DNA of 53,500 nucleotides from assembly GCA_013426805.1 (NCBI GenBank), contig JACDZG010000045.1, forward strand, positions 1 to 53,500, in the 5' to 3' direction. This document shows positions 1 to 7,962 of this stretch, one piece after another (positions within the stretch are counted from its first letter, which is position 1; the number at the start of each line of letters is the position of its first letter). Source of the DNA: Chromatiaceae bacterium. GTDB taxonomy: Bacteria > Pseudomonadota > Gammaproteobacteria > Chromatiales > Chromatiaceae. The notes beneath the pieces are model-generated. The model saw only the letters and a list, made by a program, of their open reading frames with translations. It was not told the DNA's origin and did not search any database. The position numbers and the translations under genes are program-made.

Positions 1-728
1 CTGGCCCAACTCGTATCGGTGGCGTCCAGTCGGTCGTTGCCGTCCCCGCCGATCAGGGTGTCGTTACCGCTGCCGCCGCGCAGGCTGTCGTTGCCGACGC
101 TGCCGGTCAGCGAATCCTCTCCAGTGCCGCCGTTCACTAACGCGGCGGCAGCAAAGCCGCCGATGGTGTCGTTGCCCGTTCCACCATCAATCAAGGCGAC
201 CTGGTTGAGGGTGATGCCGGTGAAATTCAGTGCATCGTTGGCCGCGGTGCCGTAAATTTCCTGCCCGTTGCCGTTGATGATCTCGATGCCGTTGGCGGCC
301 AGGCTGAAGTTGCCGGTGTACCAATGGTCGTCAACGATCTCGACGGTGTCGGTGCCGGTGCCGCCCTGCAGCGAATAGGCCTGGTCGTCCCACACGCGCA
401 GCACATCGTCCCCGCTGCCGCCGTCGAGGGTGTCGTTCTGATAGGCGAACAGGGTGTCGTTGCCGGCACCGCCCTGCAGCAGGTCGTTGCCGCTGGCCCA
501 ACTCGTATCGGTGGCGTCCAGTCGGTCGTTGCCGTCCCCGCCGATCACCGTGTCATTGCCGCTGTCGCCGCGCAACGTATCATTGCCGGCGGCGCCGTCG
601 ATCAAATCGTCGCCGGCAGCGCCCGCGATGGAGTCTGCCGCATTGGACGGGATGCCGCCGACGACGCCGCCGGTCAGATCGTCTTCGGTGATGACATCGT
701 TGCCGTTGGTGCCGGTGATGACGGCCAT
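1..728 (-). CDS. RTX (hemolysin-type Ca-binding repeat) protein, C-terminal part missing
   Basis: This is the first 242 residues of a secreted RTX protein. The gene runs off the left edge, so the C-terminal secretion signal is not visible. It starts at the ATG ending at 728, with a GGAG ribosome site six bases upstream. Glycine-rich nonapeptides such as GGAGNDTLF, GGSGNDTLI and GGDGNDRLD are spread through it. In known family members these bind calcium and form parallel beta rolls outside the cell. There is no Sec signal peptide, as expected for a type I substrate, and the exporter genes lie just upstream on the same strand. The repeats are separated by a 60-80 residue stretch without nonapeptides. 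A long-period duplication of 492 bases (164 residues) is visible. The exact activity (adhesin, S-layer, enzyme) cannot be told from this part. Confidence 0.85.
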   Translation of the reverse strand, partial: MAVITGTNGNDVITEDDLTGGVVGGIPSNAADSIAGAAGDDLIDGAAGNDTLRGDSGNDTVIGGDGNDRLDATDTSWASGNDLLQGGAGNDTLFAYQNDTLDGGSGDDVLRVWDDQAYSLQGGTGTDTVEIVDDHWYTGNFSLAANGIEIINGNGQEIYGTAANDALNFTGITLNQVALIDGGTGNDTIGGFAAAALVNGGTGEDSLTGSVGNDSLRGGSGNDTLIGGDGNDRLDATDTSWA

Positions 729-1061
729 GGTGCGCTCCTGATTTCTGGCTGGCGGCTGAGGCCGGCTGCTGTCGCCTAGGGTCCAGCCGGTTCGTGGCGG
801 ATGGGCACCGCAGGCCAAGCAGTCGGTTTTCTGATGGTAGTGCTCGGATATTAATCAGGCGCACGGCATCTGACAAGAGCTGAGCCGACAGAGCTGAGCC
901 GACGAACGGTCTCACCTCACGCCGACATCATTCAGCCACCGCTGGTGGTTCGCGGCGGTCGGTAGAATTTGGTGTCCCCCGAGGTCTTTCCCGGATGGTG
1001 CAGCGGGACGCGGGGGCGAATCGAGCCGTCGGATCGCCGTCGGCGCAGCGCTGCCAGGCGG
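729..1061. other. Intergenic region upstream of the RTX gene
   Basis: This 333-base gap separates the adaptor gene from its presumed substrate gene and must carry any separate promoter for the RTX gene. I see a 14-base tandem duplication (AGAGCTGAGCCGAC twice, about 876-903) and a short AT-rich patch near 845-860. I could not identify a convincing promoter or terminator. Confidence 0.5.
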
Positions 1062-2393
1062 TCACCGCTCGCGCAGCGACTCATCCAGCACCCGCATCAC
1101 CGGATACAGAAAATACGAGATCACCGTCCGTTTGCCGGTTCGGATCTCACCCGTCAGGGTCATGCCGGGCAGCAGCCGGGTGGGGTTCGGCAGGTGTTGC
1201 AGCCGGGTGTCGGTGAGGCCGATGCGGGTCAGGTAGTAGTAGGCCTCGGCACCCAGGGCGGACTGACGGCTGAAGGCATCGGCACTGACATTGCTGACCT
1301 TGCCGGTGATGGTGCCGTGCTTCTGGAAGGGATAGGCATCGATCTTGATGCGGGCGGCGTCGCCGACCCGGATCTCACCGACATCCGCCGGGCTGACCTC
1401 GATTTCCGCTTCCAGTGGGGCGTCGAGCGGGACCAGAATGAATAGGGCCTCGGCATTCTGGACGACCGAGCCGACGGATTTCTTGCCGATCTCAAGCACG
1501 ATGGCATCGGCCGGCGCGCTCAAGGTGACCAGTTCCGAGCGGCGCTTCGCCTTGGCGAGCTGCTCGTTGGCCTCATCGCGCTGCTGCAGCGCCGTGGAGA
1601 GTTGTTCCATGGCCTCCTGGCGCCAGGACTTGGTGAAGGTGTCACGCTCGGCCTGCGTGGCGGCAATCTGACGCTCGATCTCCGCGTGGCGGTTCACCGC
1701 CAGGGTGTGGTCGCGTTCGACCTCCAGGCGTTGCGCCTGGACCTGGAGCAAATTGGCCTTGGAACCCATCTGTTTGGTCTCCAGGGCCAGGTGCATCTGC
1801 TCCAGGTCGGCGAGCGACTTGACCTGACGGGCGAGCGCCTGTTGGTCCCGCTCGTTGGTCTTCAGGCTGGCATGCAGGCCGCGGATGGTCTCGTCGAACT
1901 GGCGCAGGCGGGCGTCATAGGCGGCCCGGCGCTCTGCCAGCAGCCCGACCTGGAGTTGTTGCTGGAGGCCCGCGGCGCGCGGTTCCCAGACGGCGCTGCC
2001 GGCCAGTTCGGATTCCAGCCGCTCGGCTTGCAGGCTCAGGGTGGCGCTGCGTGAGCTGAGCTGAGTCGTGTCGGCGCCGGTGAACGTCGGATCCAGCTGA
2101 GCAAGCACCTCTCCCTTGCGCACCACCTGGCCGATGCGCACGTCGATCGATTTGAGGATGCCGGGTTCCAATGGCTGTACGACCAGATTGGGCAGCGGTG
2201 TCACCAGCCGACCGTGGGCGACTACCAGCTTGTCGATCTCGGAGACACTGGCCCAGACTACGGCGGTCAGCACCAGCGCGAGCAGCGCATAGAGCGTGAT
2301 CCGCCGGCCGCGCGGCGGCGCCCGCTGCTCGATCGCTTGTGCGTCGGGCAGGAATTCGCCCAGCAGTGACGCGATGTGGTCGTGTTTGCTCAT
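1062..2393 (-). CDS. Type I secretion periplasmic adaptor (HlyD family)
   Basis: This is the membrane fusion protein of a type I secretion system, linking the inner-membrane ABC exporter to an outer-membrane TolC-like channel. It has 443 residues. One membrane segment lies near residues 27-45. It is followed by a lipoyl/barrel half, a long alpha-helical hairpin rich in Gln, Glu and Arg (about residues 85-290), and the second barrel half (VTLSAPADAIVLEIGKKS). The start is the ATG at 2393 because it shares four bases (ATGA) with the stop of the ABC exporter gene, implying translational coupling; a reading starting further upstream would add residues inside the exporter gene. No TolC gene follows in this window, so the channel must be encoded elsewhere. 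Confidence 0.9.
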   Translation of the reverse strand: MSKHDHIASLLGEFLPDAQAIEQRAPPRGRRITLYALLALVLTAVVWASVSEIDKLVVAHGRLVTPLPNLVVQPLEPGILKSIDVRIGQVVRKGEVLAQLDPTFTGADTTQLSSRSATLSLQAERLESELAGSAVWEPRAAGLQQQLQVGLLAERRAAYDARLRQFDETIRGLHASLKTNERDQQALARQVKSLADLEQMHLALETKQMGSKANLLQVQAQRLEVERDHTLAVNRHAEIERQIAATQAERDTFTKSWRQEAMEQLSTALQQRDEANEQLAKAKRRSELVTLSAPADAIVLEIGKKSVGSVVQNAEALFILVPLDAPLEAEIEVSPADVGEIRVGDAARIKIDAYPFQKHGTITGKVSNVSADAFSRQSALGAEAYYYLTRIGLTDTRLQHLPNPTRLLPGMTLTGEIRTGKRTVISYFLYPVMRVLDESLRER

Positions 2394-4582
2394 AGGTGCC
2401 GGGTCTGCTGCTGCCACAGATGGGCATAGATCGGGCAGCGCTGGAGCAGTTCCTCGTGCCGTCCGGCGTCGGCGATCTGGCCGCGGTTCAGGACCATGAT
2501 GGCGTCCGCGCCGGTGAGGGTCGAGAGCCGGTGTGAGACGATGATCACCGTGCGTCCGGCCGTCAGTTGACCCAGATTGTTCAGAAAGATCGCCTCGGAC
2601 TCGGGGTCCAGTGCACTTGCAGCCTCATCCAGGATCAGGATGCGCGGCTGGGGCAGGAGTGCGCGAGCGATCGCCAGCCGCTGCTTCTGACCGCCGGAGA
2701 GGTTGGCGCCGTTCTCCTCCAGCAGGGTGTCATAGCCTTGGGGGAGCCGCTCGATGAACTCCTCGGCTCCGGCAACCCGGGCGGCGGCGACGATCTCAGC
2801 GAAACCGGCGGTGGGTTGCGTGATGGCGATGTTCTCGCGCACCGTCCCGCGGAACAGGAAGTTGTCCTGCAGGACCACGCCGATGTGGCGGCGCAGGTGC
2901 GCCAGATCGATCTCGCGGATGTCGACCCCGTCGAAGCGGATGACGCCCTCCTGGACCGGGTAGAGCCCTTGGATCAGGCGGGTCAGGGTGGTCTTGCCCG
3001 AACCGCTGCGCCCGACCACACCGACTACTTTCCCCGCGGGCAGGGTGAAGGTGAGCCGGTCCAGTGCCGGCGGGGTGTTGGGGGCGTAACGGAAGGTCAC
3101 CGCATCGAACTCGATCCGCCCGTGCAGCGGCGGCTCCAGACCGCCCGAGGCGCGCAGGCCCTCCGCGGGGCGGTTCATGATCTCCCCCAGCATGCGCACC
3201 GACAGTGCGGTTTCCTGATATTCGTGAACCAGTGAGACGATCTGCACCAGGGGTGTCACCACCCGTCCGGCGAGCATCTGAAACGCGATCAGCGCGCCGA
3301 CCGTGAGCGTCTGGTCAAACACGGCATGAGCACCCACGGCGATCAGGGTGACCATCATCAGCCGTTCCAGGAAGTTCATCAGCGTGGTGGCGGTCATCGA
3401 GATCTTGCCGACCCGAAAGTGCATGTCCACGGCGCGGGCGGAGCGGTCCTCCCAGTCGCGGCGCCGCTGCGGTTCCACGGCGAGCGACTTGACCGTGCGC
3501 ATCCCGGCGATGGTCTCCACCAGCATCGCCTGGCGTTCGGCCTCGGCGTTGTAGAGTGCCTGCAGGCGCGTGCGGAAGGTGGGGATCAGAGCAAAGACCA
3601 CGCCGGCGATGATGCCGGCGAAGATCAGGACGATGACGGCGAGTGTCACTGAATAGAAAAACAGCACCGGCAGCATGACGAACAGCACGGTGGCGTCCAG
3701 GATGGTCAGGAACAGCCGTCCGGTGAGGAACTGCCGGATGCGCTCCGCCTGCTGCATGTGACGGGTGATGACGCCCGCGGTGCCGGTCTCGAAATAGGTG
3801 ATCGGCAGGCGCAGCAAGTGCGAGAAGGTCTTCTGCGCCAGTCGGATATCGATGCGGTTGGTGGCGTGGAGCAGGAAATACTGGCGCAGGAACGCGAACA
3901 CCGCGTCGAACACGAGCGCCAGGGTCACGCCGCCGGTCAGCACGTAGAGGGTCGAATAGCCCTGGTGGACGATGACCTTGTCGATGACCAGTTGCAGAAA
4001 AATCGGCACGGCCAGGGCCAGCACGTTCAACACCAGGGCACTGACCGCGACGTCGCGCAGGAATGCCCGCTGGCGCAGGAGTTCCGGGACGAACCAGCGC
4101 AACCCGAAGGGCTGTTGCTCATCATGCAGCGGATAGTCGCGCTTGAGCAGGATCAGCGCGCCGTTCCAGGCCGTGAGGAATCGCGCTTGATCCAGGAGAA
4201 AAACCGCGTTCGGCGGCTGTGCCAGGGGATCCATGACGGCGATGGCGGGGCCGGCGGGCGTGTCCTTGAGCCCCACCACGACCACGCAGTTGCCGTTGGC
4301 CAGCGGTGCGATGGCCGGCAGGGTCTCGCGCAGCCGGGAGAGATCCGTCCAGTCGAGCCGGGCGGTCTCACGCGCTTTGAGTCCCAGTGAGCGCGCCGCG
4401 GCGAGCACCGTCCCCACGGTCGTGCCCGGCCGGCCGGACGCGGGCAGATGACCGCGCCGGATCTGTTCGATGGACGTGGCAATGCCGTGATGGCGGGCGA
4501 TGGCGACCAGGCAGTGCAGGCCGCTGTCAAGGGCGGTGTCGGCGCCCGGTTCCGCGATGGGTTGTATGACCTCCGGCTGCAT
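2390..4582 (-). CDS. Type I secretion ABC exporter with C39-like domain
   Basis: This is an inner-membrane ATPase/permease of the HlyB/LapB type, 730 residues. An N-terminal C39-peptidase-like domain (about 1-130) is followed by six membrane segments and a nucleotide-binding domain with Walker A GRSGSGKTT (about 526), signature LSGGQKQR (about 628), Walker B ILILDEAAS (about 652) and H-loop VSHR. In the C39-like domain, the position of the catalytic Cys in the DCG motif is Ser (DSG, residue 20) and the catalytic His position is Cys (GNCVVV, residue 99). It should therefore bind but not cut its substrate, as in RTX exporters. I chose the ATG at 4582 because it overlaps the stop of a small upstream ORF (TGATG). 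A TTG at 4699 would add 39 residues of low plausibility. Confidence 0.9.
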   Translation of the reverse strand: MQPEVIQPIAEPGADTALDSGLHCLVAIARHHGIATSIEQIRRGHLPASGRPGTTVGTVLAAARSLGLKARETARLDWTDLSRLRETLPAIAPLANGNCVVVVGLKDTPAGPAIAVMDPLAQPPNAVFLLDQARFLTAWNGALILLKRDYPLHDEQQPFGLRWFVPELLRQRAFLRDVAVSALVLNVLALAVPIFLQLVIDKVIVHQGYSTLYVLTGGVTLALVFDAVFAFLRQYFLLHATNRIDIRLAQKTFSHLLRLPITYFETGTAGVITRHMQQAERIRQFLTGRLFLTILDATVLFVMLPVLFFYSVTLAVIVLIFAGIIAGVVFALIPTFRTRLQALYNAEAERQAMLVETIAGMRTVKSLAVEPQRRRDWEDRSARAVDMHFRVGKISMTATTLMNFLERLMMVTLIAVGAHAVFDQTLTVGALIAFQMLAGRVVTPLVQIVSLVHEYQETALSVRMLGEIMNRPAEGLRASGGLEPPLHGRIEFDAVTFRYAPNTPPALDRLTFTLPAGKVVGVVGRSGSGKTTLTRLIQGLYPVQEGVIRFDGVDIREIDLAHLRRHIGVVLQDNFLFRGTVRENIAITQPTAGFAEIVAAARVAGAEEFIERLPQGYDTLLEENGANLSGGQKQRLAIARALLPQPRILILDEAASALDPESEAIFLNNLGQLTAGRTVIIVSHRLSTLTGADAIMVLNRGQIADAGRHEELLQRCPIYAHLWQQQTRHL

Positions 4583-4677
4583 CAGGCTTGCCGCCGCGCG
4601 CGGACGGCAACGATCGGATGGCCGGCCGTCAGGTGTCCCGAAAACTGATTTGAAGGGTTTCGTTGTTCGGCACTCAT
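4582..4677 (-). CDS. Possible 31-residue leader ORF coupled to the ABC exporter
   Basis: A small ORF of 31 codons starts at the ATG at 4677, behind a good ribosome site (AAAAGGACTCAGC). Its stop TGA overlaps the exporter ATG as TGATG. The product is Arg-rich at the end (VRARRQA) and matches nothing I recognise. Its likely importance is as a translational entry point for the exporter, whose own ATG lacks a clear ribosome site. It could equally be the residue of a shifted exporter N-terminus. Confidence 0.35.
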   Translation of the reverse strand: MSAEQRNPSNQFSGHLTAGHPIVAVRARRQA

Positions 4678-4759
4678 GCTGAGTCCTTTTGGTCCTCAAT
4701 GGTCCTATTACACGTTGGCAATCACCGGGTCGATTTCGATGAGTCCGGGCCCCGTGGGT

Positions 4760-6052
4760 TCAGGCAGCCTCCCAGGCGACGCGATCCCGGCCGTCGCGCT
4801 TGACCTGAAACACCAGATCGTCGACCCGCTTGAGCCACTGATCCAGGGTCTCCGTGGGGCGGTACTCGGCCACTCCGAAGCTTGCGCTGACCGGCCCGAT
4901 CCCGGCGTCGGTCAGCGTGTGCAGCCCGACCCGGAGAAACTCCGCCAAGGTCGCCGCCTGGGCCAAGGTGGTTTCGGGGAGGAGGACCATGAATTCCTCC
5001 CCGCCCCAGCGCGCCAGGATGTCGGTGTGGCGCAGGCGCTCGCGCATTTGCGCCGCGACCGCGGTGAGTACCGCATCGCCCTGATCGTGGCCGCGGGTGT
5101 CATTGATCGCCTTGAACCCGTCAAGGTCGAACATGATCAGCGCCACCGGGCGACCATGGCGGCGGGCGCGCCGCGCCTCGACCTCCATCGTTTCCATCAG
5201 ATGACGCCGATTGAAGGCTCCGGTGAGCGGGTCGGTGACGGCGAGTCGCCGCAGTTCATCTTCCAGCAGCTTGCGCGTGCTGATGTCCTGATGGGTGCCG
5301 CACACCCGCAGCGGTCGCCCCGCCGAGTCGCGCCCGATGACCTTGCCGCGCGAAGAGACCCAGACCCAGTGGCCGCGCTGATGGCGCAGGCGATATTCGC
5401 TGCAAAAGATGGGTCGGCGATCCTCGATCAGGTCCGCAAAGGCCGCACGCAGGGCGGGCAGATCGTCCGGATGCACCAGGGCTTCCCAGTCGGCACGGTT
5501 GGGCGGGGTCTGGTCCAACCGGCAGCCCAGGATGCGCCCCCAGCGCGCGTTACCGACCAGGGTATCGCTGGTCACCAGCCAATCCCACATCCCGAGGTCC
5601 CCGCCATCCAGCGCAAGGCGCAGCCGCTCTTCGCTCTCGCGCAGGGCCGCCTCCGCACTGGCGCGGGCGCGTTGCTCCGCTGCTTCCCGCAGACAGCGCT
5701 GGATGGCGGGGACCAGCCGCAGGAAGTGGTCCTTGAGTACGAAATCACCGACCCCGCGGCGCAGCAAATCGATCGCCCGCTCCTCACCCACGGCACCCGA
5801 GACCAGGATAATCGGCACCCCCGGCCGATACCGGCGGATTAGTTCGAGCGTGGGATCGAAGTCCATGCCCGGCACGAAATAATCGGCCAGGACGGCATCC
5901 CAGGTGCCGGCGGACAGCGCCGCCTCCAAGTCCGCGGTGCTGGCCACCCGCGTGCAGCCCGCCGCCATTCCCTGTTTGCGCAAATGCTTGGTCAGCAGCA
6001 GAAAATCCGCCGGATCGTCTTCGATCACCAGCAGTTTGAGCGGGCCATTCAT
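4760..6052 (-). CDS. Response regulator diguanylate cyclase (REC-PAS-GGDEF)
   Basis: This 430-residue cytoplasmic protein is predicted to make cyclic di-GMP from two GTP. The REC domain (1-125) has the acidic pocket EDD (11-13), the phospho-acceptor Asp57 (LADYF) and the conserved Lys in LKDH. A PAS fold with PAC-like end (about 140-265) follows, then the GGDEF domain with metal site FDLDGF, active-site GGEEF (about 347) and, five residues before it, RHTD. RHTD fits the RxxD product-inhibition site. A partner histidine kinase is not in the window. It reads in the same direction as the type I secretion genes downstream, 60 bases from the leader ORF start at most, so control of an RTX adhesin by c-di-GMP is possible but only inferred. 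Confidence 0.92.
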   Translation of the reverse strand: MNGPLKLLVIEDDPADFLLLTKHLRKQGMAAGCTRVASTADLEAALSAGTWDAVLADYFVPGMDFDPTLELIRRYRPGVPIILVSGAVGEERAIDLLRRGVGDFVLKDHFLRLVPAIQRCLREAAEQRARASAEAALRESEERLRLALDGGDLGMWDWLVTSDTLVGNARWGRILGCRLDQTPPNRADWEALVHPDDLPALRAAFADLIEDRRPIFCSEYRLRHQRGHWVWVSSRGKVIGRDSAGRPLRVCGTHQDISTRKLLEDELRRLAVTDPLTGAFNRRHLMETMEVEARRARRHGRPVALIMFDLDGFKAINDTRGHDQGDAVLTAVAAQMRERLRHTDILARWGGEEFMVLLPETTLAQAATLAEFLRVGLHTLTDAGIGPVSASFGVAEYRPTETLDQWLKRVDDLVFQVKRDGRDRVAWEAA

Positions 6053-6115
6053 GGTGATTGGTTCGTACTCATGGGGGCGGTCGGTCGTTGAGCAACGGCC
6101 GTGCGACTTTCCTGT

Positions 6116-6535
6116 TCATGATCCGGTCTGATCTTTGGGGTCGAACGCCAATGATACCGAGTTGATGCAGTAGCGCAGCCCGGTCGGACGGGGTCCGTCA
6201 GGGAAGACATGACCGAGGTGGGCGCCGCACCGGTTGCAGTGGACCTCGGTGCGCTGCATCCCATGGCTCGCATCCACGGTGGTGCCGACGGCCTCGGGTT
6301 GCGCGGGCTGCCAAAAACTCGGCCAGCCGCTGCCCGAGTCGTACTTCTGCGCGGAGTCGAACAGCACCTCTGCGCAGCAGCTGCAGCGGTAGCGGCCATC
6401 CTCCTTGGTCGCATAGTACCGGCCGGTAAACGCCGGCTCGGTACCCTGCTCGCGGCAGACATGGTATTGCTCAGGTGTCAGTTGCGCCCGCCAGTCGGCC
6501 GCGGTCTTGTGGATCTTCTCGCTGTGCTCGCTCAT
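6116..6535 (-). CDS. msrB: Peptide-methionine (R)-S-oxide reductase MsrB
   Basis: This 139-residue enzyme reduces methionine-R-sulfoxide in oxidised proteins. It shows two zinc-binding CxxC pairs (the first within CSCC, the second CNRC), the GSGWPSF motif, [13 protein letters not shown] and the catalytic Cys in RYCINS near the C-terminus. The start is the ATG at 6535 (MSEHSEK), preceded by GAGG at a proper distance; the open frame continues upstream into DNA without coding character. There is no signal peptide, so it acts in the cytoplasm. It lies 63 bases upstream of the cyclase gene and reads the same way. Confidence 0.95.
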   Translation of the reverse strand: MSEHSEKIHKTAADWRAQLTPEQYHVCREQGTEPAFTGRYYATKEDGRYRCSCCAEVLFDSAQKYDSGSGWPSFWQPAQPEAVGTTVDASHGMQRTEVHCNRCGAHLGHVFPDGPRPTGLRYCINSVSLAFDPKDQTGS

Positions 6536-6620
6536 GGGAACCTCAGAGTCGTTGGATGGCCGGGACAGATGGTCAAACGTGATGGGTTGACCGGCCGCGC
6601 GGTCGTCGGCGCGTCCACCG

Positions 6621-6653
6621 GCGCACCTCTGGCGCACCTCTGGCGCACCTCTG
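6621..6653. repeat. Three tandem copies of an 11-base unit
   Basis: GCGCACCTCTG is repeated three times without change upstream of msrB. The surrounding 6536-6870 holds no convincing gene; short ORFs there have poor coding character. Confidence 0.8.
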
Positions 6654-6870
6654 GTCGGAACGCCGACCCCGCCCCGTCATGCTCCCATGTGGGTACGAGG
6701 TAAAAAATAGTGAAGAACATCGATCCTGACCGCGGGGACACTCGACGTCCGGCGCCTGGGTCCGTAAGATCATCGTAAGTCCCTTGCCAATCGACACAGC
6801 CTGTGGTTGCGGCTGCGCTTCATGGTCGGGGTCGCCGTGCTCTTCGTCCTCGCGCCAGGTGGTATAGGAT

Positions 6871-6975
6871 TTGACAGAAATCGCCTTCACTGCCGATTCG
6901 GACCGGGCGGGAATCGCCGCGGACCTGGCGGCGCTCCATCAATACCTGGACCTGTTGCTGCCGGAAGGAACATGA
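6871..6975 (+). CDS. Possible 34-residue ORF coupled to psd
   Basis: An ORF starting at TTG 6871 (after AGGAT) encodes MTEIAFTADS and then a leucine-rich end (ALHQYLDLLLPEGT). Its stop shares bases with the psd start (ATGA). An in-frame TAG lies just before it, so it cannot extend. Its first bases (6870-6888) recur with one mismatch at 35152-35170, where the frame closes at once. It may be a short coupled leader or the tail of a decayed gene. Confidence 0.3.
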   Translation: MTEIAFTADSDRAGIAADLAALHQYLDLLLPEGT

Positions 6976-7853
6976 ACGATCGGGAATCAAGCGTCGGTGC
7001 GCGGCTCTTCGTCGGTCTTCAGCGCGTGCTGCCCCAGCACCTGCTGTCGCTCCTGATGTACCGTCTTGCGCGCATCGAGTGGGCGCCGCTCAAGAACCTG
7101 ATGATTCGTACCTATGTGCGCCTGGTCGGGGTCGACCTGAGTGCGGCGGCGCAGCCCGAACCGACGGCCTATCCGCACCTCAATGCCGTTTTCACCCGCG
7201 CGCTGCGCCCCGATGCCCGACCGCTCGATCCGGACCCGCGGGCGGTGCTCTCGCCGGTGGACGGCACCGTCAGTCAGCTTGGCACCATCACCGACGGCCG
7301 GATCATCCAGGCCAAGGGCCTCGACTATTCGGTGCGCGACCTCCTGGGCGGGCGGGGGGAAGCGCATCACCTGTTCGACGGCGGCCGCTTCGCGACCATC
7401 TACCTGTCGCCCCGCGACTACCACCGGATTCACATGCCCCTGGCCGGGGAACTGGCCGAGATGACCTACTTCGGCGGGCGCCTGTTCAGTGTCAACCAGG
7501 CCACCGCGGCTGCGGTGTCGGAGCTGTTCGCCCGCAATGAACGGGTCCTGTGTCTGTTCGGTACGGATCTCGGGCCGCTGGCGGTGGTGTTGGTGGGAGC
7601 CATCTTCGTGGGCGGCATCGAGACGGTCTGGGAGGGGGAGGTCACGCCGGCCTTGCCGGGTCTGCGCAGCCGACGCTGGCACTATACCGGGGCGGCGGCG
7701 CGCGTGCACCTCGACCGCGGCGCGGAAATGGGACGTTTCAACCTGGGCTCGACGGTGATTCTGCTGTTTCCCGCCGATACCCTGACCTGGGACCCGGCGC
7801 TGATGCCGGGTCGGACGGTGCGGCTGGGTCAGCGTATCGGCACCTGCAATTGA
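6972..7853 (+). CDS. psd: Phosphatidylserine decarboxylase proenzyme
   Basis: This enzyme makes phosphatidylethanolamine from phosphatidylserine at the inner membrane. The 293-residue precursor is of typical bacterial length. It carries the self-cleavage motif LGST (about residue 259), whose Ser becomes the pyruvoyl cofactor, plus SPVDGTVSQLG, the catalytic-site DYHRIHMP and the metal/His region of the family. The ATG at 6972 has a strong ribosome site (GGAAGGAAC). A longer reading from 6807 adds a low-complexity extension and is rejected. Confidence 0.95.
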   Translation: MNDRESSVGARLFVGLQRVLPQHLLSLLMYRLARIEWAPLKNLMIRTYVRLVGVDLSAAAQPEPTAYPHLNAVFTRALRPDARPLDPDPRAVLSPVDGTVSQLGTITDGRIIQAKGLDYSVRDLLGGRGEAHHLFDGGRFATIYLSPRDYHRIHMPLAGELAEMTYFGGRLFSVNQATAAAVSELFARNERVLCLFGTDLGPLAVVLVGAIFVGGIETVWEGEVTPALPGLRSRRWHYTGAAARVHLDRGAEMGRFNLGSTVILLFPADTLTWDPALMPGRTVRLGQRIGTCN

Positions 7854-7962
7854 TCCCTCTGCCGCCGGGCGGCGCGTCCGTGTCGTCAACCGCGGGCGGT
7901 TGCGCGTGACCGCTGCCAAGGGGCTGACTGAACCCGCCCGGTTTTGCTGTATCCTCTCGTCC

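Noticed and set aside
4583-4699. Longer exporter start at TTG 4699
   Set aside because: The added 39 residues have no C39-domain features, and the ATG at 4582 overlaps the stop of a small frame with a good ribosome site.
6871-6899. TTGACA as a -35 promoter box for psd
   Set aside because: With a 17-base spacer no acceptable -10 box follows, and the same bases recur at 35152 as part of a repeat.
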